Origin: Acidobacteriota bacterium
GTDB taxonomy: Bacteria > Acidobacteriota > Terriglobia > Terriglobales > Acidobacteriaceae
DNA length: 35,929 nucleotides
NCBI GenBank assembly: GCA_019241535.1
Contig: JAFAWX010000366.1
Location: 1-35,929, forward strand
Reading direction: 5' to 3'
In this document: positions 19,798 through 28,960 of the stretch, piece by piece
How the letters are laid out: every line of letters begins with the position of its first letter
Numbering within the stretch: position 1 is the first letter of the stretch
The notes under the pieces: generated by a model
Seen by the model: the letters and a program-made list of their open reading frames with translations, nothing else
What the model was told of the DNA's origin: nothing
Databases searched by the model: none
Made by a program: the position numbers and the translations under genes

Positions 19798-21303
19798 ATG
19801 CCATTAAAAACACTGTTTTTGAATCCGCCTTCGTTTGAAAATTTTGACGGCGGCGCCGGCTCCCGCTGGCCGGCCACGCGGGAAATCGAGTCGTACTGGT
19901 ACCCAGTATGGCTGGCCTACCCGGCAGGTATGCTCCCGGGATCCCGCCTGCTCGATGCTCCGCCTCACCACGTCTCGGCTGAGGACACTGCGAACATTGC
20001 TAGAGAATATGAATTTGTTGTGCTCTACACCAGCACCCCGGGCTTTCCCGGTGACATCGGGCTCAGCAAACGGATCAAGGAGGCCAATCCCCAGATTAAG
20101 ATCGCCTTTGTAGGGCCGCACGTGACCGTGCTGCCGGAGCAATCGTTGCGCTGTGCCGCCATTGACTTCGTCGTGCGTAAGGAATTTGACTACGCGGTCA
20201 AGGAGTTCGCCGAGGGCAGGCCGCTCGACGGCATCCTCGGAATCTCGTACCGCAACAACGGCTCGGTAATTCACAACGCGGACCGCCCCCAGATCCAGGA
20301 TCTCGACGCTCTGCCGGATGTTACCGACGTCTACCAACGCGACCTGGATGTCCGCCGCTACAATGTACCGTTCCTGCTCCACCCTTACGTCTCGCTCTAC
20401 ACCACCCGCGGCTGCCCGGCCCAGTGCACCTTCTGTCTGTGGCCGCAGACCACGAGCGGACACGCATGGCGGAAGCGCTCGACCGACAACGTGGCGCGAG
20501 AGATGGCCAAGGCCAAAGAGTACTGGCCTTACGTGAAGGAATACTTTTTCGATGATGACACCTTCAACATTCAGAAAGCGCGCACGATCGAGCTGTGTGC
20601 CAAGTTGAAGCCGCTGAAACTTACCTGGTCATGCACGTCGCGGGTAACTACCGACTATGAAACCTTGAAGGCTATGCGCGAGGCGGGATGCCGGCTGCTG
20701 ATCGTGGGATTCGAATCGGGCGACGCCCAGATTCTCAAAAACATCAAGAAAGGCGCGACGCTAGAGCGCGCCCGGCAGTTCACAAAAGATGCACACCGGC
20801 TTGGGCTGGTCATCCATGGGGACTTTATCCTGGGTCTGCCGGGGGAAACTCGCGAGACTATCAAGAATACCATCGCCTTTGCGAAGGAGCTCGACGTTGA
20901 AACCATTCAGGTTTCGGTCGCCCATGCTTATCCCGGAACCGAGCTCTACGATTTTGCATTTAAGAACAACTTCATAGTAAACGGCAGCATGGTGGATGCC
21001 GGTGGCCACCAGCTCGCCCATATTCAGTATCCCGGGCTGCCGGCGGACGAAATCCTGCATTCGGTGCATCGCTTCTACGATGAGTACTACTTCCGGCCCA
21101 GGGCCGCTTTTCGCATTCTGAAGAAGGCGGCGTTCGTCAGCAGCGAGCGCAAGCGGCTTTATAAGGAAGCCAAGACCTTTCTTCAGGTCCGCGCCATGAG
21201 GAACAAGCTGGTCAGGCAAAAGGCCGGCGCGAACGGAAACAGTGGGACAGACGGAAAATCCGAGGTATCGACTGCGCAACCCCACGAGCCAGTTCAGGCA
21301 TAA
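19798..21303 (+). CDS. hpnJ: Hopanoid-associated B12-binding radical SAM protein HpnJ
   Basis: MPLKTLFLNPPSFENFDGGAGSRWPATREIESYWYPVWLAYPAGMLPGSRLLDAPPH (HpnJ-type N-terminus); radical SAM CPAQCTFCLWP; FVGFESGD-like and GDFILGLPGET motifs. Confidence 0.85.
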   Translation: MPLKTLFLNPPSFENFDGGAGSRWPATREIESYWYPVWLAYPAGMLPGSRLLDAPPHHVSAEDTANIAREYEFVVLYTSTPGFPGDIGLSKRIKEANPQIKIAFVGPHVTVLPEQSLRCAAIDFVVRKEFDYAVKEFAEGRPLDGILGISYRNNGSVIHNADRPQIQDLDALPDVTDVYQRDLDVRRYNVPFLLHPYVSLYTTRGCPAQCTFCLWPQTTSGHAWRKRSTDNVAREMAKAKEYWPYVKEYFFDDDTFNIQKARTIELCAKLKPLKLTWSCTSRVTTDYETLKAMREAGCRLLIVGFESGDAQILKNIKKGATLERARQFTKDAHRLGLVIHGDFILGLPGETRETIKNTIAFAKELDVETIQVSVAHAYPGTELYDFAFKNNFIVNGSMVDAGGHQLAHIQYPGLPADEILHSVHRFYDEYYFRPRAAFRILKKAAFVSSERKRLYKEAKTFLQVRAMRNKLVRQKAGANGNSGTDGKSEVSTAQPHEPVQA

Positions 21304-21309
21304 ACCCTC

Positions 21310-21738
21310 GTGAATTTTCGCAAGTATCTGGTACTTGCCGGCGTCAGCGTGTTCGCCCCGGTTGGCGACTCCCTTCTTTCCTACGGCATGAAGCAGGTGG
21401 GCAATATTTCCTTGCGGAATATTCCCGACCTTTTGCTTGCAATCGCAAATCCCTGGGTAGGACTCGGTATCCTGTTGCTCCTTGGTTTCTTCGCCTCGTA
21501 TATGACGGCTCTTTCCTGGGCCGATCTGACCTACGTAATGCCCGCCAGTTCGCTCGGCTATGTCCTCCTGGCATTCATTGCCCGCTTTGCCCTGCATGAG
21601 AAGGTGAGCCTCACCCGTTGGCTGGGCATTGCCCTGGTTTCAAGCGGCGTGGGGTTTGTAACCAGCGGGCCGGAACTTACCGGCCGCTCGCCGCAACGAC
21701 CGATCGTGCGCGACAACGCCGCCCCGGGACACTCTTGA
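21310..21738 (+). CDS. Half-size EamA/SMR-like membrane protein 1
   Basis: 142 aa, four hydrophobic segments; YVMPASSLGYVLLAFIARFALHEKVSLTRWLGIALVSSGVGFV. Confidence 0.8.
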   Translation: MNFRKYLVLAGVSVFAPVGDSLLSYGMKQVGNISLRNIPDLLLAIANPWVGLGILLLLGFFASYMTALSWADLTYVMPASSLGYVLLAFIARFALHEKVSLTRWLGIALVSSGVGFVTSGPELTGRSPQRPIVRDNAAPGHS

Positions 21739-22130
21739 TGCGGCATGTGATCAGCAATGCCAACGGCTGGCTTTCGATCCTGGCCGTAGTGCTTTTTTCA
21801 AGCGCTGGAGATGTGCTGCTGTCTCGAGCCATGAAGCAGATCGGTGACCTGGGGCAGCTGCGAGCGCGCCGAGGCCTCATCTTCGTAGCATCGGTCATCT
21901 TGCAGAATCGCTACTTCCTGCTGGGTGTAGCCTGTATGGGCATGGCTTTTTACAGCCTGCTCTTCGGACTGTCGTGGAATGATGTGAGCCTGATTGGACC
22001 GGCAGCGGCTTCTCTGACCTTTGTAGCCAACGCTTTCGCCGCCAGAATTTTCCTTCACGAGCGGGTTGACCGGCGTCGCTGGACCGCGGCCCTGCTGGTT
22101 GCAACAGGGGTAGTCATCATGGCGCTCTGA
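21738..22130 (+). CDS. Half-size EamA/SMR-like membrane protein 2
   Basis: MRHVISNANGWLSILAVVLFSSAGDVLLSRAMKQIGD...LIGPAAASLTFVANAFAARIFLHERVDRRRWTAALLVATGVVIMAL; paralogous to the preceding gene and abutting it. Confidence 0.8.
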   Translation: MRHVISNANGWLSILAVVLFSSAGDVLLSRAMKQIGDLGQLRARRGLIFVASVILQNRYFLLGVACMGMAFYSLLFGLSWNDVSLIGPAAASLTFVANAFAARIFLHERVDRRRWTAALLVATGVVIMAL

Positions 22131-22147
22131 TGGGCCCAGGTTTCTCC

Positions 22148-23455
22148 TCAGTGGCCGGCGATTGTGGTCCCGAACCAGGCGAGCGAAAGCGCGATGAGTA
22201 TCACGCTGGTTGACCAGGCAATGACATTGATCCAGGTGGAGTTGCGATACTCTCCCATCAATTCCTTCCGATTGATCAGGATCAACATGAATATCAAGAG
22301 AAAAGGCAGGAGAATTCCATTTACCACCTGCGAATAGTAGATGATCTTCAGCAGGGGAATGCGGGGCAGGAGGACGACACCGGCGCCAAAAAATATCAGC
22401 AACGTGTACAGCCAATAGAAGCCCGGGGCTTCGGAGAACCTGCGATTGACCCCCGATTCCAGCCCCAGGCCCTCGCAGACGTTATAGGCCGTCGCCAGAG
22501 GCAGAATGGCCGCCGATAAAAGCGCCGCATTGACCAGTCCGATAGCAAAAAGCAGTGCCGCCCAGTCGCCCGCCAGCGGTTTCAAGGCATCGGCAGCCGC
22601 GGCGGCATCGTTGATGTCGTGAATACCCGACCGATACAGGGTAGCTGCGCACGCCAGCACGATGAAGAAGGCGATGACATCGGTGATGATGCAGCCAACG
22701 ATGACGTCCCAGCGGCTCAGCGGGTACTGCTTTTTGCCGATTCCCTTTTCGACAATCGAGGCCTGCAGGTAAAACTGCATCCACGGGGTGATGGTGGTCC
22801 CGATGAGCCCGATCACCATCAGCAGGTAGTCCGAACTGCGACTCACCGTCGGCACGACGGTGTCGTGGACGGCCGCCCGCCAGTTTGGATGAGCCAGGAA
22901 CGCTGATACTACGTAGGAAAAGTACAGCATCGAGAACACAATGAGGATGCGCTCGACCGGCTTATAGGAATTTCGCACCACCATCACCCACACCAGCGCA
23001 GCGCCCAGGGGCACGGAGATGTACTTGCTCACGCTGAACAGGCTCATGCCGGAAGCAATGCCCGCGAACTCCGCCATGATGTTTCCGAAGTCGGCAATCC
23101 CGAGCACCAGCATGGTGAAGAAGGTGGCGCGCAGACCGAACTCCTCCCGAATCAGGTCCGAGAGGCCCTTGCCGGTCACCGCCCCCATGCGGGCCGCCAT
23201 CTCCTGAACGATGATAAGTGCGATTGTGGTGGGAATAAGGGTCCACAGCAGGGCATAGCCGAATTTCGCCCCTGCCTGCGAGTAGGTGAGAATTCCTCCC
23301 GGATCGTTATCTACGTTGGCGGTAATAAAGCCTGGGCCGAAAATGGCAAAGAATGCCAGCAGGCGAAACTTCAGCGCTCGCAGGGGCATGTGCCGCCGCC
23401 TGCGCATGCGCCCGGACACTGCTGCCACGTTGACCGCACCTGATTTGTTGCTCAT
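22148..23455 (-). CDS. NRAMP (SLC11)-like divalent metal transporter, noncanonical metal site
   Basis: FGPGFITANVDNDPGGILTYSQAGAKFGYALLWTLIPTTIALIIVQEMAARMGAVTGKGLSDLI; TM6 GTTITPWMQFYLQASIVEKG. Confidence 0.88.
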   Translation of the reverse strand: MSNKSGAVNVAAVSGRMRRRRHMPLRALKFRLLAFFAIFGPGFITANVDNDPGGILTYSQAGAKFGYALLWTLIPTTIALIIVQEMAARMGAVTGKGLSDLIREEFGLRATFFTMLVLGIADFGNIMAEFAGIASGMSLFSVSKYISVPLGAALVWVMVVRNSYKPVERILIVFSMLYFSYVVSAFLAHPNWRAAVHDTVVPTVSRSSDYLLMVIGLIGTTITPWMQFYLQASIVEKGIGKKQYPLSRWDVIVGCIITDVIAFFIVLACAATLYRSGIHDINDAAAAADALKPLAGDWAALLFAIGLVNAALLSAAILPLATAYNVCEGLGLESGVNRRFSEAPGFYWLYTLLIFFGAGVVLLPRIPLLKIIYYSQVVNGILLPFLLIFMLILINRKELMGEYRNSTWINVIAWSTSVILIALSLAWFGTTIAGH

Positions 23456-23671
23456 TTCCCAGACCTGCCCGGAAAGCTCGGATCCAGCTGAGATCGGCTC
23501 CCTCCGGCCGCTTGGGCTCACAGCTTGAAGTCGGTTTTTGGACGGGCCAACCAGGATAAATGCTGATTCGAGAATTGAACAAGGCGAATCTCAACAACCT
23601 GGCGCGGGATGAACGAGAACTCGATTCGACCGAGAGCAGAATCGCAGTCTTCGAGAAAGATCGCCGTGAAA

Positions 23672-24910
23672 CTACAGCTTCGCACGCAAGAGGCTGATCA
23701 CGTCGTCCGAGGTAATGACACCGGTCAGCTTACCTTCATCGTCGACTACGGGCAGAGTAAGGAGGTTATATTTGTCGAAAAGCTCGGCCACTCCCTTTTC
23801 GCCGGCGCCGGCGTGGCAGGAGATGAGGGGATCCTGGGTGAGCGAGGAAAGCTTGTCCTCGGGGGAGGCAAGCACCAGCTTAGCCAGAGGCACGGCTCCT
23901 GTAAGGCGGCCATGCTGGTCGACCAGGTAAATAGTGCTGACCGTCTCCACTCCGCCTTGAAACTGTCGTAACGCCTCAATGGCGTCATTCACCGTGGCAT
24001 CGGAGTCGACCGCAGGAAACTCGGTATTCATCCGGCCGGCGGCCGTAGTTTCAGCAAAGCCCAAGAGTTCGGCAACCTCGTCCCTCTCCGCCGGCGCCAT
24101 CACCTCGAGGATCTCCGAGGTACGCTCTTCGGGTAGATCGGCCAGCAGGTCGGCGGCGGCGTCTGGATCCATTTCTTCCACAATTTCCGCGGCCCGCTCG
24201 GAGTCGAGCGACTCGACGATGGACTTTTTTACCTTCGGCTCCACTTCCTCCAGGGCCTCGGCGGCGACTTCCTGATCGAGGGTTTCAAAGACCGCCTCGC
24301 GCTCGTCGGGAGCCAGCTCTTCGACGATGTCCGCAATGTCGGCCGGGTGCAGCCTAGCCAGCCGATCGTGAGAGATCCGCAGCTTCACCCGCCGCGCCGG
24401 ATCGGTTTCGATAAGGTCGACAAACTCCCAGGGAATCAGCCGCGGGGGGATCTTCTCGAGAAGCATCTTCAGAGCAGGCATGGGCACCACGCCTTTGAGC
24501 AGGCGCCGCACCGCTCCCCGAGCCCCGACATCGACCGAACCAATCTTCAGCTGGACATGACCGTTTGCGGTTTCCGGATGAAGGTCAACGTCGTTGACCC
24601 GCACCACCTTGCGTCCATGGACATCGATGATTTGCTGATCGAGCAAGTCACGTTCAAGGAGAAATAGACCGTCTGGCTGGGGCCGCGCCCAATCCGAGAG
24701 CGCGGTCGAAGCCCGTACTCTTCCATTCAGGGAGGAGATGGAAGAGAAGGGCAGCAGGCGATCGCCCTGCCTGGTGCGCACGATCAGCGTGGAGATGCGC
24801 GAAGGGTCCTCGGCAGGGGTCAGAGCCACCTCGCGCACCCGTCCGCATTGCCCTCCCGAAGCCTCAACTACGGGAGCGCCCAGCAGTTCCGTAAGCGCGA
24901 TCGTGCTCAT
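23672..24910 (-). CDS. Soluble MgtE N-terminal-domain plus CBS-pair protein (PRC-barrel-like N-terminus)
   Basis: LARLHPADIADIVEELAPDEREAVFETLDQEVAAEALEEVEP...MDPDAAADLLADLPEERTSEIL, C-terminal CBS pair LPVVDDEGKLTGVITSDDVISLL; no TM region. Confidence 0.87.
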   Translation of the reverse strand: MSTIALTELLGAPVVEASGGQCGRVREVALTPAEDPSRISTLIVRTRQGDRLLPFSSISSLNGRVRASTALSDWARPQPDGLFLLERDLLDQQIIDVHGRKVVRVNDVDLHPETANGHVQLKIGSVDVGARGAVRRLLKGVVPMPALKMLLEKIPPRLIPWEFVDLIETDPARRVKLRISHDRLARLHPADIADIVEELAPDEREAVFETLDQEVAAEALEEVEPKVKKSIVESLDSERAAEIVEEMDPDAAADLLADLPEERTSEILEVMAPAERDEVAELLGFAETTAAGRMNTEFPAVDSDATVNDAIEALRQFQGGVETVSTIYLVDQHGRLTGAVPLAKLVLASPEDKLSSLTQDPLISCHAGAGEKGVAELFDKYNLLTLPVVDDEGKLTGVITSDDVISLLRAKL

Positions 24911-25060
24911 ACCCTGAGAATGGGCCGAGAATCTACGGGTGTCAATAATGAGAATAAGAATTTCTGATCCTGGGTCACCTGAGATGATGGTTGTAGGTGG
25001 CGAGCAGGTGAGACCTGTCGGCGGACGTGGTATGTTTCGGAGTGCGCCTCGGGCGCACGC

Positions 25061-25924
25061 ATGACAACCACTCGCATGGCCCCGCCGCGGGCCGGTTCGG
25101 CGGCCGTTCCCCCCGTCCCCCTGACGATCGAGGGTTATAGCGTCTTACATCAGATGATGCGCTTTGACTGGCGGTCCTGGCGGCAGCTGCAGCCAGCCAG
25201 CAAACGCAAGATTGTTGACCAAGCTCATCGCGTGCTGGCCGAGATGGAGCAGACTCCCTCCGCGGAGAGCGCCCTGTACTCGCTCCTTGGGCATAAAGGC
25301 GACCTGATGCTCGTTCACTTCCGCGCAGGCATGGATAAGCTGAACGCGGCCGAACTCGAACTGGCTGCTCTTGCTCTGAACGACTATCTCGAACCTTCCG
25401 CCTCCTATGTCTCTGTTATTGAACTGGGCCTCTATGAATCAACTCTGAAGCTTTACGGTGAGTTGGCAGAACGCGGTGTCGAGCCAAATTCGCAGGAGTG
25501 GAAGCAGGCAGTCCTTGAAACAGTGGCCCGGCAGCGCGAAGCCATGCGGCCCCGCCTCTTCCCCGAGATCCCGCGGACACGTTACATCTGCTTTTATCCC
25601 ATGGACCGGCGCCGGGGCGAAGAGAAGAACTGGTACACGCTGCCCATTGAAGAGCGCGCCCGGCAGATGCACGAGCATGGAATGGTCGGGCGGCGCTATG
25701 CCGGCGAGGTGAAGCAAATCATCAGTGGTTCTATAGGTTTTGACGATTGGGAGTGGGGGGTGGACCTTTTTGCCGACGATCCGCTGGTATTCAAGAAGCT
25801 GATTTACGAGATGCGCTTTGACGAAGTTAGCGCCGTGTACGCCCAATTCGGACATTTCTACGTAGGGGTTCGCTGCCCGGCCCGTAATTTGGGCACGCTG
25901 CTCGGCGGCGTCCTGCCGAAATGA
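25061..25924 (+). CDS. hemQ: Chlorite dismutase-family coproheme decarboxylase
   Basis: FYPMDRRRGEEKNWYTLPIEERARQMHEHGMVGRRYAGEVKQIISGSIGFDDWEWGVDLFADDPL, the HemQ/ChdC core. Confidence 0.93.
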   Translation: MTTTRMAPPRAGSAAVPPVPLTIEGYSVLHQMMRFDWRSWRQLQPASKRKIVDQAHRVLAEMEQTPSAESALYSLLGHKGDLMLVHFRAGMDKLNAAELELAALALNDYLEPSASYVSVIELGLYESTLKLYGELAERGVEPNSQEWKQAVLETVARQREAMRPRLFPEIPRTRYICFYPMDRRRGEEKNWYTLPIEERARQMHEHGMVGRRYAGEVKQIISGSIGFDDWEWGVDLFADDPLVFKKLIYEMRFDEVSAVYAQFGHFYVGVRCPARNLGTLLGGVLPK

Positions 25925-25934
25925 AGGACCGCTC

Positions 25935-26558
25935 ATGAACCTGGGCATGGGGTTGGGCGGGGTGATTCTGGCCGCTGGCGCATCCTCGCGCATGGGGCGC
26001 GACAAGGCTCTCCTTGGCTGGCCTCCGGAAGGAGGCGGTACCATTCTTTCCTCATGGATCGAGGGCTTGTCCCTACATTGCCATATGGTGCTGGTGGTCG
26101 CCGGCGAAAACGAGACCACCCTGAGAGCGGTGGTTTACGGCGGCGGCGCGTTCCTGGTTCGCAACCCGGCGCCAGAGCAAGGCCAGTTCAGTTCGCTTCG
26201 CGTGGGGCTGCAGGAGGTTCTCAACCGTGGCCGCGACAATGCCATGATTGCGCTGGTTGACCGCCCCCCGCCCTCCGTCGAGACCCTTTCCCGTCTGGTA
26301 TCGGCCTTCGAGACGAAACCGCGCGGCACCTGGGCGGTCGTTCCCGCCTGCGACGGCAAGCATGGGCATCCTATTGTGATCGGGCGAGAGATGATCGAAG
26401 CCTTTTTGAAAGCCCCAGCGAAGGCAAACGCCCGCGAGATCGAGCACAGCCACGGCAATCGAATTCTCTACCTCCCAATTGAGGATCCGCTGGTCACGGT
26501 CAACGTTGATACCCCCGAGGACTATAAATTTCTCCAGTCCCGGAGAACAGTCGGGTGA
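25935..26558 (+). CDS. MobA/MocA-like nucleotidyltransferase
   Basis: GVILAAGASSRMGRDKALLGW, GQFSSLRVGLQ, HGHPIVIGREM, VNVDTPEDYKFL. Confidence 0.88.
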   Translation: MNLGMGLGGVILAAGASSRMGRDKALLGWPPEGGGTILSSWIEGLSLHCHMVLVVAGENETTLRAVVYGGGAFLVRNPAPEQGQFSSLRVGLQEVLNRGRDNAMIALVDRPPPSVETLSRLVSAFETKPRGTWAVVPACDGKHGHPIVIGREMIEAFLKAPAKANAREIEHSHGNRILYLPIEDPLVTVNVDTPEDYKFLQSRRTVG

Positions 26559-27253
26559 CCGCAATCGAGAACTCTTCTCTCATCGACTCGGTTCTGCGGC
26601 TTCGCCCGCAGCTGGCCGTCTTTGATTGCGATGGCACCCTCTGGGCGGGAGATGCCGGGGAAACCTTCTTCGATTGGGAGCTCAGGCGCGGGGTGGTTGC
26701 AGACGACGTCGCGGCCTGGGCACGCAGGCGCTACGCCGATTACCGGGCGGGGGCGGTCAGCGAGGACGACATGTGCGGCGAGATGGTTACTCTCCACAAA
26801 GGCCTGCCTGAGAGCGAGGTTCTCCGCCTGGCGGGGCAGTTTTTTGAAGAGAACTTCCGCCATCGTATTTTTCCCGAAATGCGCCAGCTGATCGCCGAGC
26901 TCAGAGGTGCCGCTTGCGACGTGTGGGCCGTCTCTTCCACGAATGAATGGGTAATCCGGCGCGCCGTCGAGCACTTCGCCATTGGCGCAGATAGAATCCT
27001 CGCCGCGGCCGCCCGAATCGAAAACGGAATCATCAGCGACCGCCTGCTACGGGTGCCCTCTGGCACGGGAAAACCAAAGGCCATTTTCGAAGTGATCGGC
27101 CGCGCTCCCGATGCCGCCTTCGGCAACTCTCGCTGGGATCTGGAAATGCTCACGATTGCCCGTCACGCAGTAGCCGTGAACCCCAATCCTGACCTGGAGC
27201 GCGTCGCCCGGGAACGAGGTTGGACAGTTTACTGGCCCGCGGGAACGCGGTAG
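26555..27253 (+). CDS. HAD-superfamily (SerB-like) phosphatase
   Basis: VFDCDGTLWAGDAGETFFDWE, AVSSTNEWVIRRAV, AFGNSRWDLEML. Confidence 0.87.
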   Translation: MTAIENSSLIDSVLRLRPQLAVFDCDGTLWAGDAGETFFDWELRRGVVADDVAAWARRRYADYRAGAVSEDDMCGEMVTLHKGLPESEVLRLAGQFFEENFRHRIFPEMRQLIAELRGAACDVWAVSSTNEWVIRRAVEHFAIGADRILAAAARIENGIISDRLLRVPSGTGKPKAIFEVIGRAPDAAFGNSRWDLEMLTIARHAVAVNPNPDLERVARERGWTVYWPAGTR

Positions 27254-27612
27254 CTGAGCCTCAGCTTCTTGAGCAGTGCCGCCAGGGCATCCATCGCCAG
27301 GTGGCTGGCGTGGATTGAAGCTTCAGGAAGCCCGCCCACGGCCGCTACCAGCTCTTCCCTGCTGACCCTGGCAGCCTCGTTCAAATTCTTCCCGAGAATC
27401 AGTTCCGTCAGAGCCGAGCCGCTGGCAATTGCTGGCACGCAGCCCTGCGCCTGAAATTTCAGCTCCGCAATTGCCCCGTTTGATATCCGTGCCGTGAGCT
27501 TAAGCAGGTCCCCACAGGCGGGGTTGTCCAGCTGAACCGAGGCGTCCGGGCGGTTGACTACGCCTGCATTCCTTGGGTGCTCAAAATGATCAAGCAGCTT
27601 GGCCGAGTACAC
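27229..27612 (-). CDS. IscU/NifU-N-like Fe-S scaffold homologue
   Basis: MYSAKLLDHFEHPRNAGVV, DNPACGDLLKL, AQGCVPAIASGSALTELILGK; third ligand Cys replaced (IHASHLAMDAL). Confidence 0.85.
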   Translation of the reverse strand: MYSAKLLDHFEHPRNAGVVNRPDASVQLDNPACGDLLKLTARISNGAIAELKFQAQGCVPAIASGSALTELILGKNLNEAARVSREELVAAVGGLPEASIHASHLAMDALAALLKKLRLSYRVPAGQ

Positions 27613-27657
27613 TGGAGATATTCTAGCCGCGCTGCGGTTCCCCTGGTAGGAACGGTT

Positions 27658-28470
27658 ATGACTTCAAACTACCTCCCCCGGCGTGTGGTCTCGCTGCAGC
27701 CGAGTGCGACCGTCATTCTGCGCGACCTCGGGCGTCTGGATCTTCTGGTCGCCTGCACCAAATACTGCCTCGACGTATGTCCAGAAATCAGAGCACGCCA
27801 TTTAACCATCGTGGCCGATTCCTGGACCGCGCAGAGCCGGGAGATCAGTCAACTGCGCCCCGACTTTGTCATTGCTTCTGTCCCCTACCAGGAGAAGGCG
27901 CTGGTTGAAATCCTCAAGTCGGGAACGCCGTTTCTGGCGCTGGCGCCGCGCAAGCTCGTCGATATTTATTCTGATATCGGAATGATCGCCCGCATCGTCG
28001 ATCGCAGCCGGCAAGGCGCCATGATCGTTCGCCACATGCAGGCGGAGATTGAGGCCGTCCGCCGGCGCACGAAGGGTCTGGTGAAACCGCGGGTATTCTG
28101 CGAGGAATGGGGTAAACCGCTAATCGCCTCTCAGCCCTGGGTCGCCGAGCTGGTCGAGGCGGCGGGCGGGCAGTTCGTAGGCCAGCCGGGAGTCCAGGTC
28201 TCACTGCCGGAAGTGGAGTCGGCAATGCCTGAGGTTATTGTAGCCGCCTGGTGCGGCGCGGGCGATCGGGTGCCCCTTCGAAAGCTGATCCACGGCCGGA
28301 ACTGGCAGGCTCTTCCGGCCGCCGCCAGCCACCGGGTTTGCTGCATCCGCGATGAATACCTGAATACCCCGGCACCAACTCTCCTGTTCGGACTTCGCGC
28401 GTTAGCTGCCGCGATTCATCCGGACGTTTTTCCACAACCCCCCGGATTACGATGGATGGACCCGGGATGA
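27658..28470 (+). CDS. BtuF-like cobalamin-binding (helical-backbone metal receptor) protein without signal peptide
   Basis: RRVVSLQPSATVILRDLGRLDLLVACTKYC, LRPDFVIASVPYQEKALVEIL, MPEVIVAAWCGAG. Confidence 0.8.
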   Translation: MTSNYLPRRVVSLQPSATVILRDLGRLDLLVACTKYCLDVCPEIRARHLTIVADSWTAQSREISQLRPDFVIASVPYQEKALVEILKSGTPFLALAPRKLVDIYSDIGMIARIVDRSRQGAMIVRHMQAEIEAVRRRTKGLVKPRVFCEEWGKPLIASQPWVAELVEAAGGQFVGQPGVQVSLPEVESAMPEVIVAAWCGAGDRVPLRKLIHGRNWQALPAAASHRVCCIRDEYLNTPAPTLLFGLRALAAAIHPDVFPQPPGLRWMDPG

Positions 28471-28931
28471 CGCGTTCGCAACTAGTTCTGCGCTCCTTAC
28501 CGCGCAAGTCAGCTCCGGTGCCGGCAACCGTACGGGTTGCCGCCGCCGTGATCCGGCAGTCTGAGAAAATCCTGATATGCCAGCGCACTCGACATCAGAC
28601 AATGCCGCTCAAGTGGGAGTTCCCCGGCGGCAAGATCGAAAAAGGAGAGCAGGCGCGCCACGCCCTGCGGCGCGAGCTCGATGAGGAACTGGGGATAAAG
28701 GCTGTCATCGGCGATCAAATTGCCCGGGTACGGCACGAATATGGGGAAAGGAACCGGGTGGAAATACGGTTCTTCGCCGTCCACGTGTATACCGGGGAAA
28801 TCGAGAACCGGATTTTCCGCGACATTCGCTGGGTGCGGCCCGGGGAACTGTCCATCTATGACTTTCTCGAAGCGGACCTGGAGTTCATCAAGCGACTTGC
28901 CGACGGCAGAGGCAACGCTCTTCAGCGGTAA
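28467..28931 (+). CDS. NUDIX hydrolase, MutT/8-oxo-dGTPase-like
   Basis: Nudix box GGKIEKGEQARHALRRELDEELGI. Confidence 0.9.
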   Translation: MTRSQLVLRSLPRKSAPVPATVRVAAAVIRQSEKILICQRTRHQTMPLKWEFPGGKIEKGEQARHALRRELDEELGIKAVIGDQIARVRHEYGERNRVEIRFFAVHVYTGEIENRIFRDIRWVRPGELSIYDFLEADLEFIKRLADGRGNALQR

Positions 28932-28960
28932 AGCCGGTCCCGCTAGGTGAAGATCCTGGA

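Noticed and set aside
20761-21597. 278-aa minus ORF opposite hpnJ and the first SMR-like gene
   Set aside because: Antisense shadow across two well-supported plus-strand genes.
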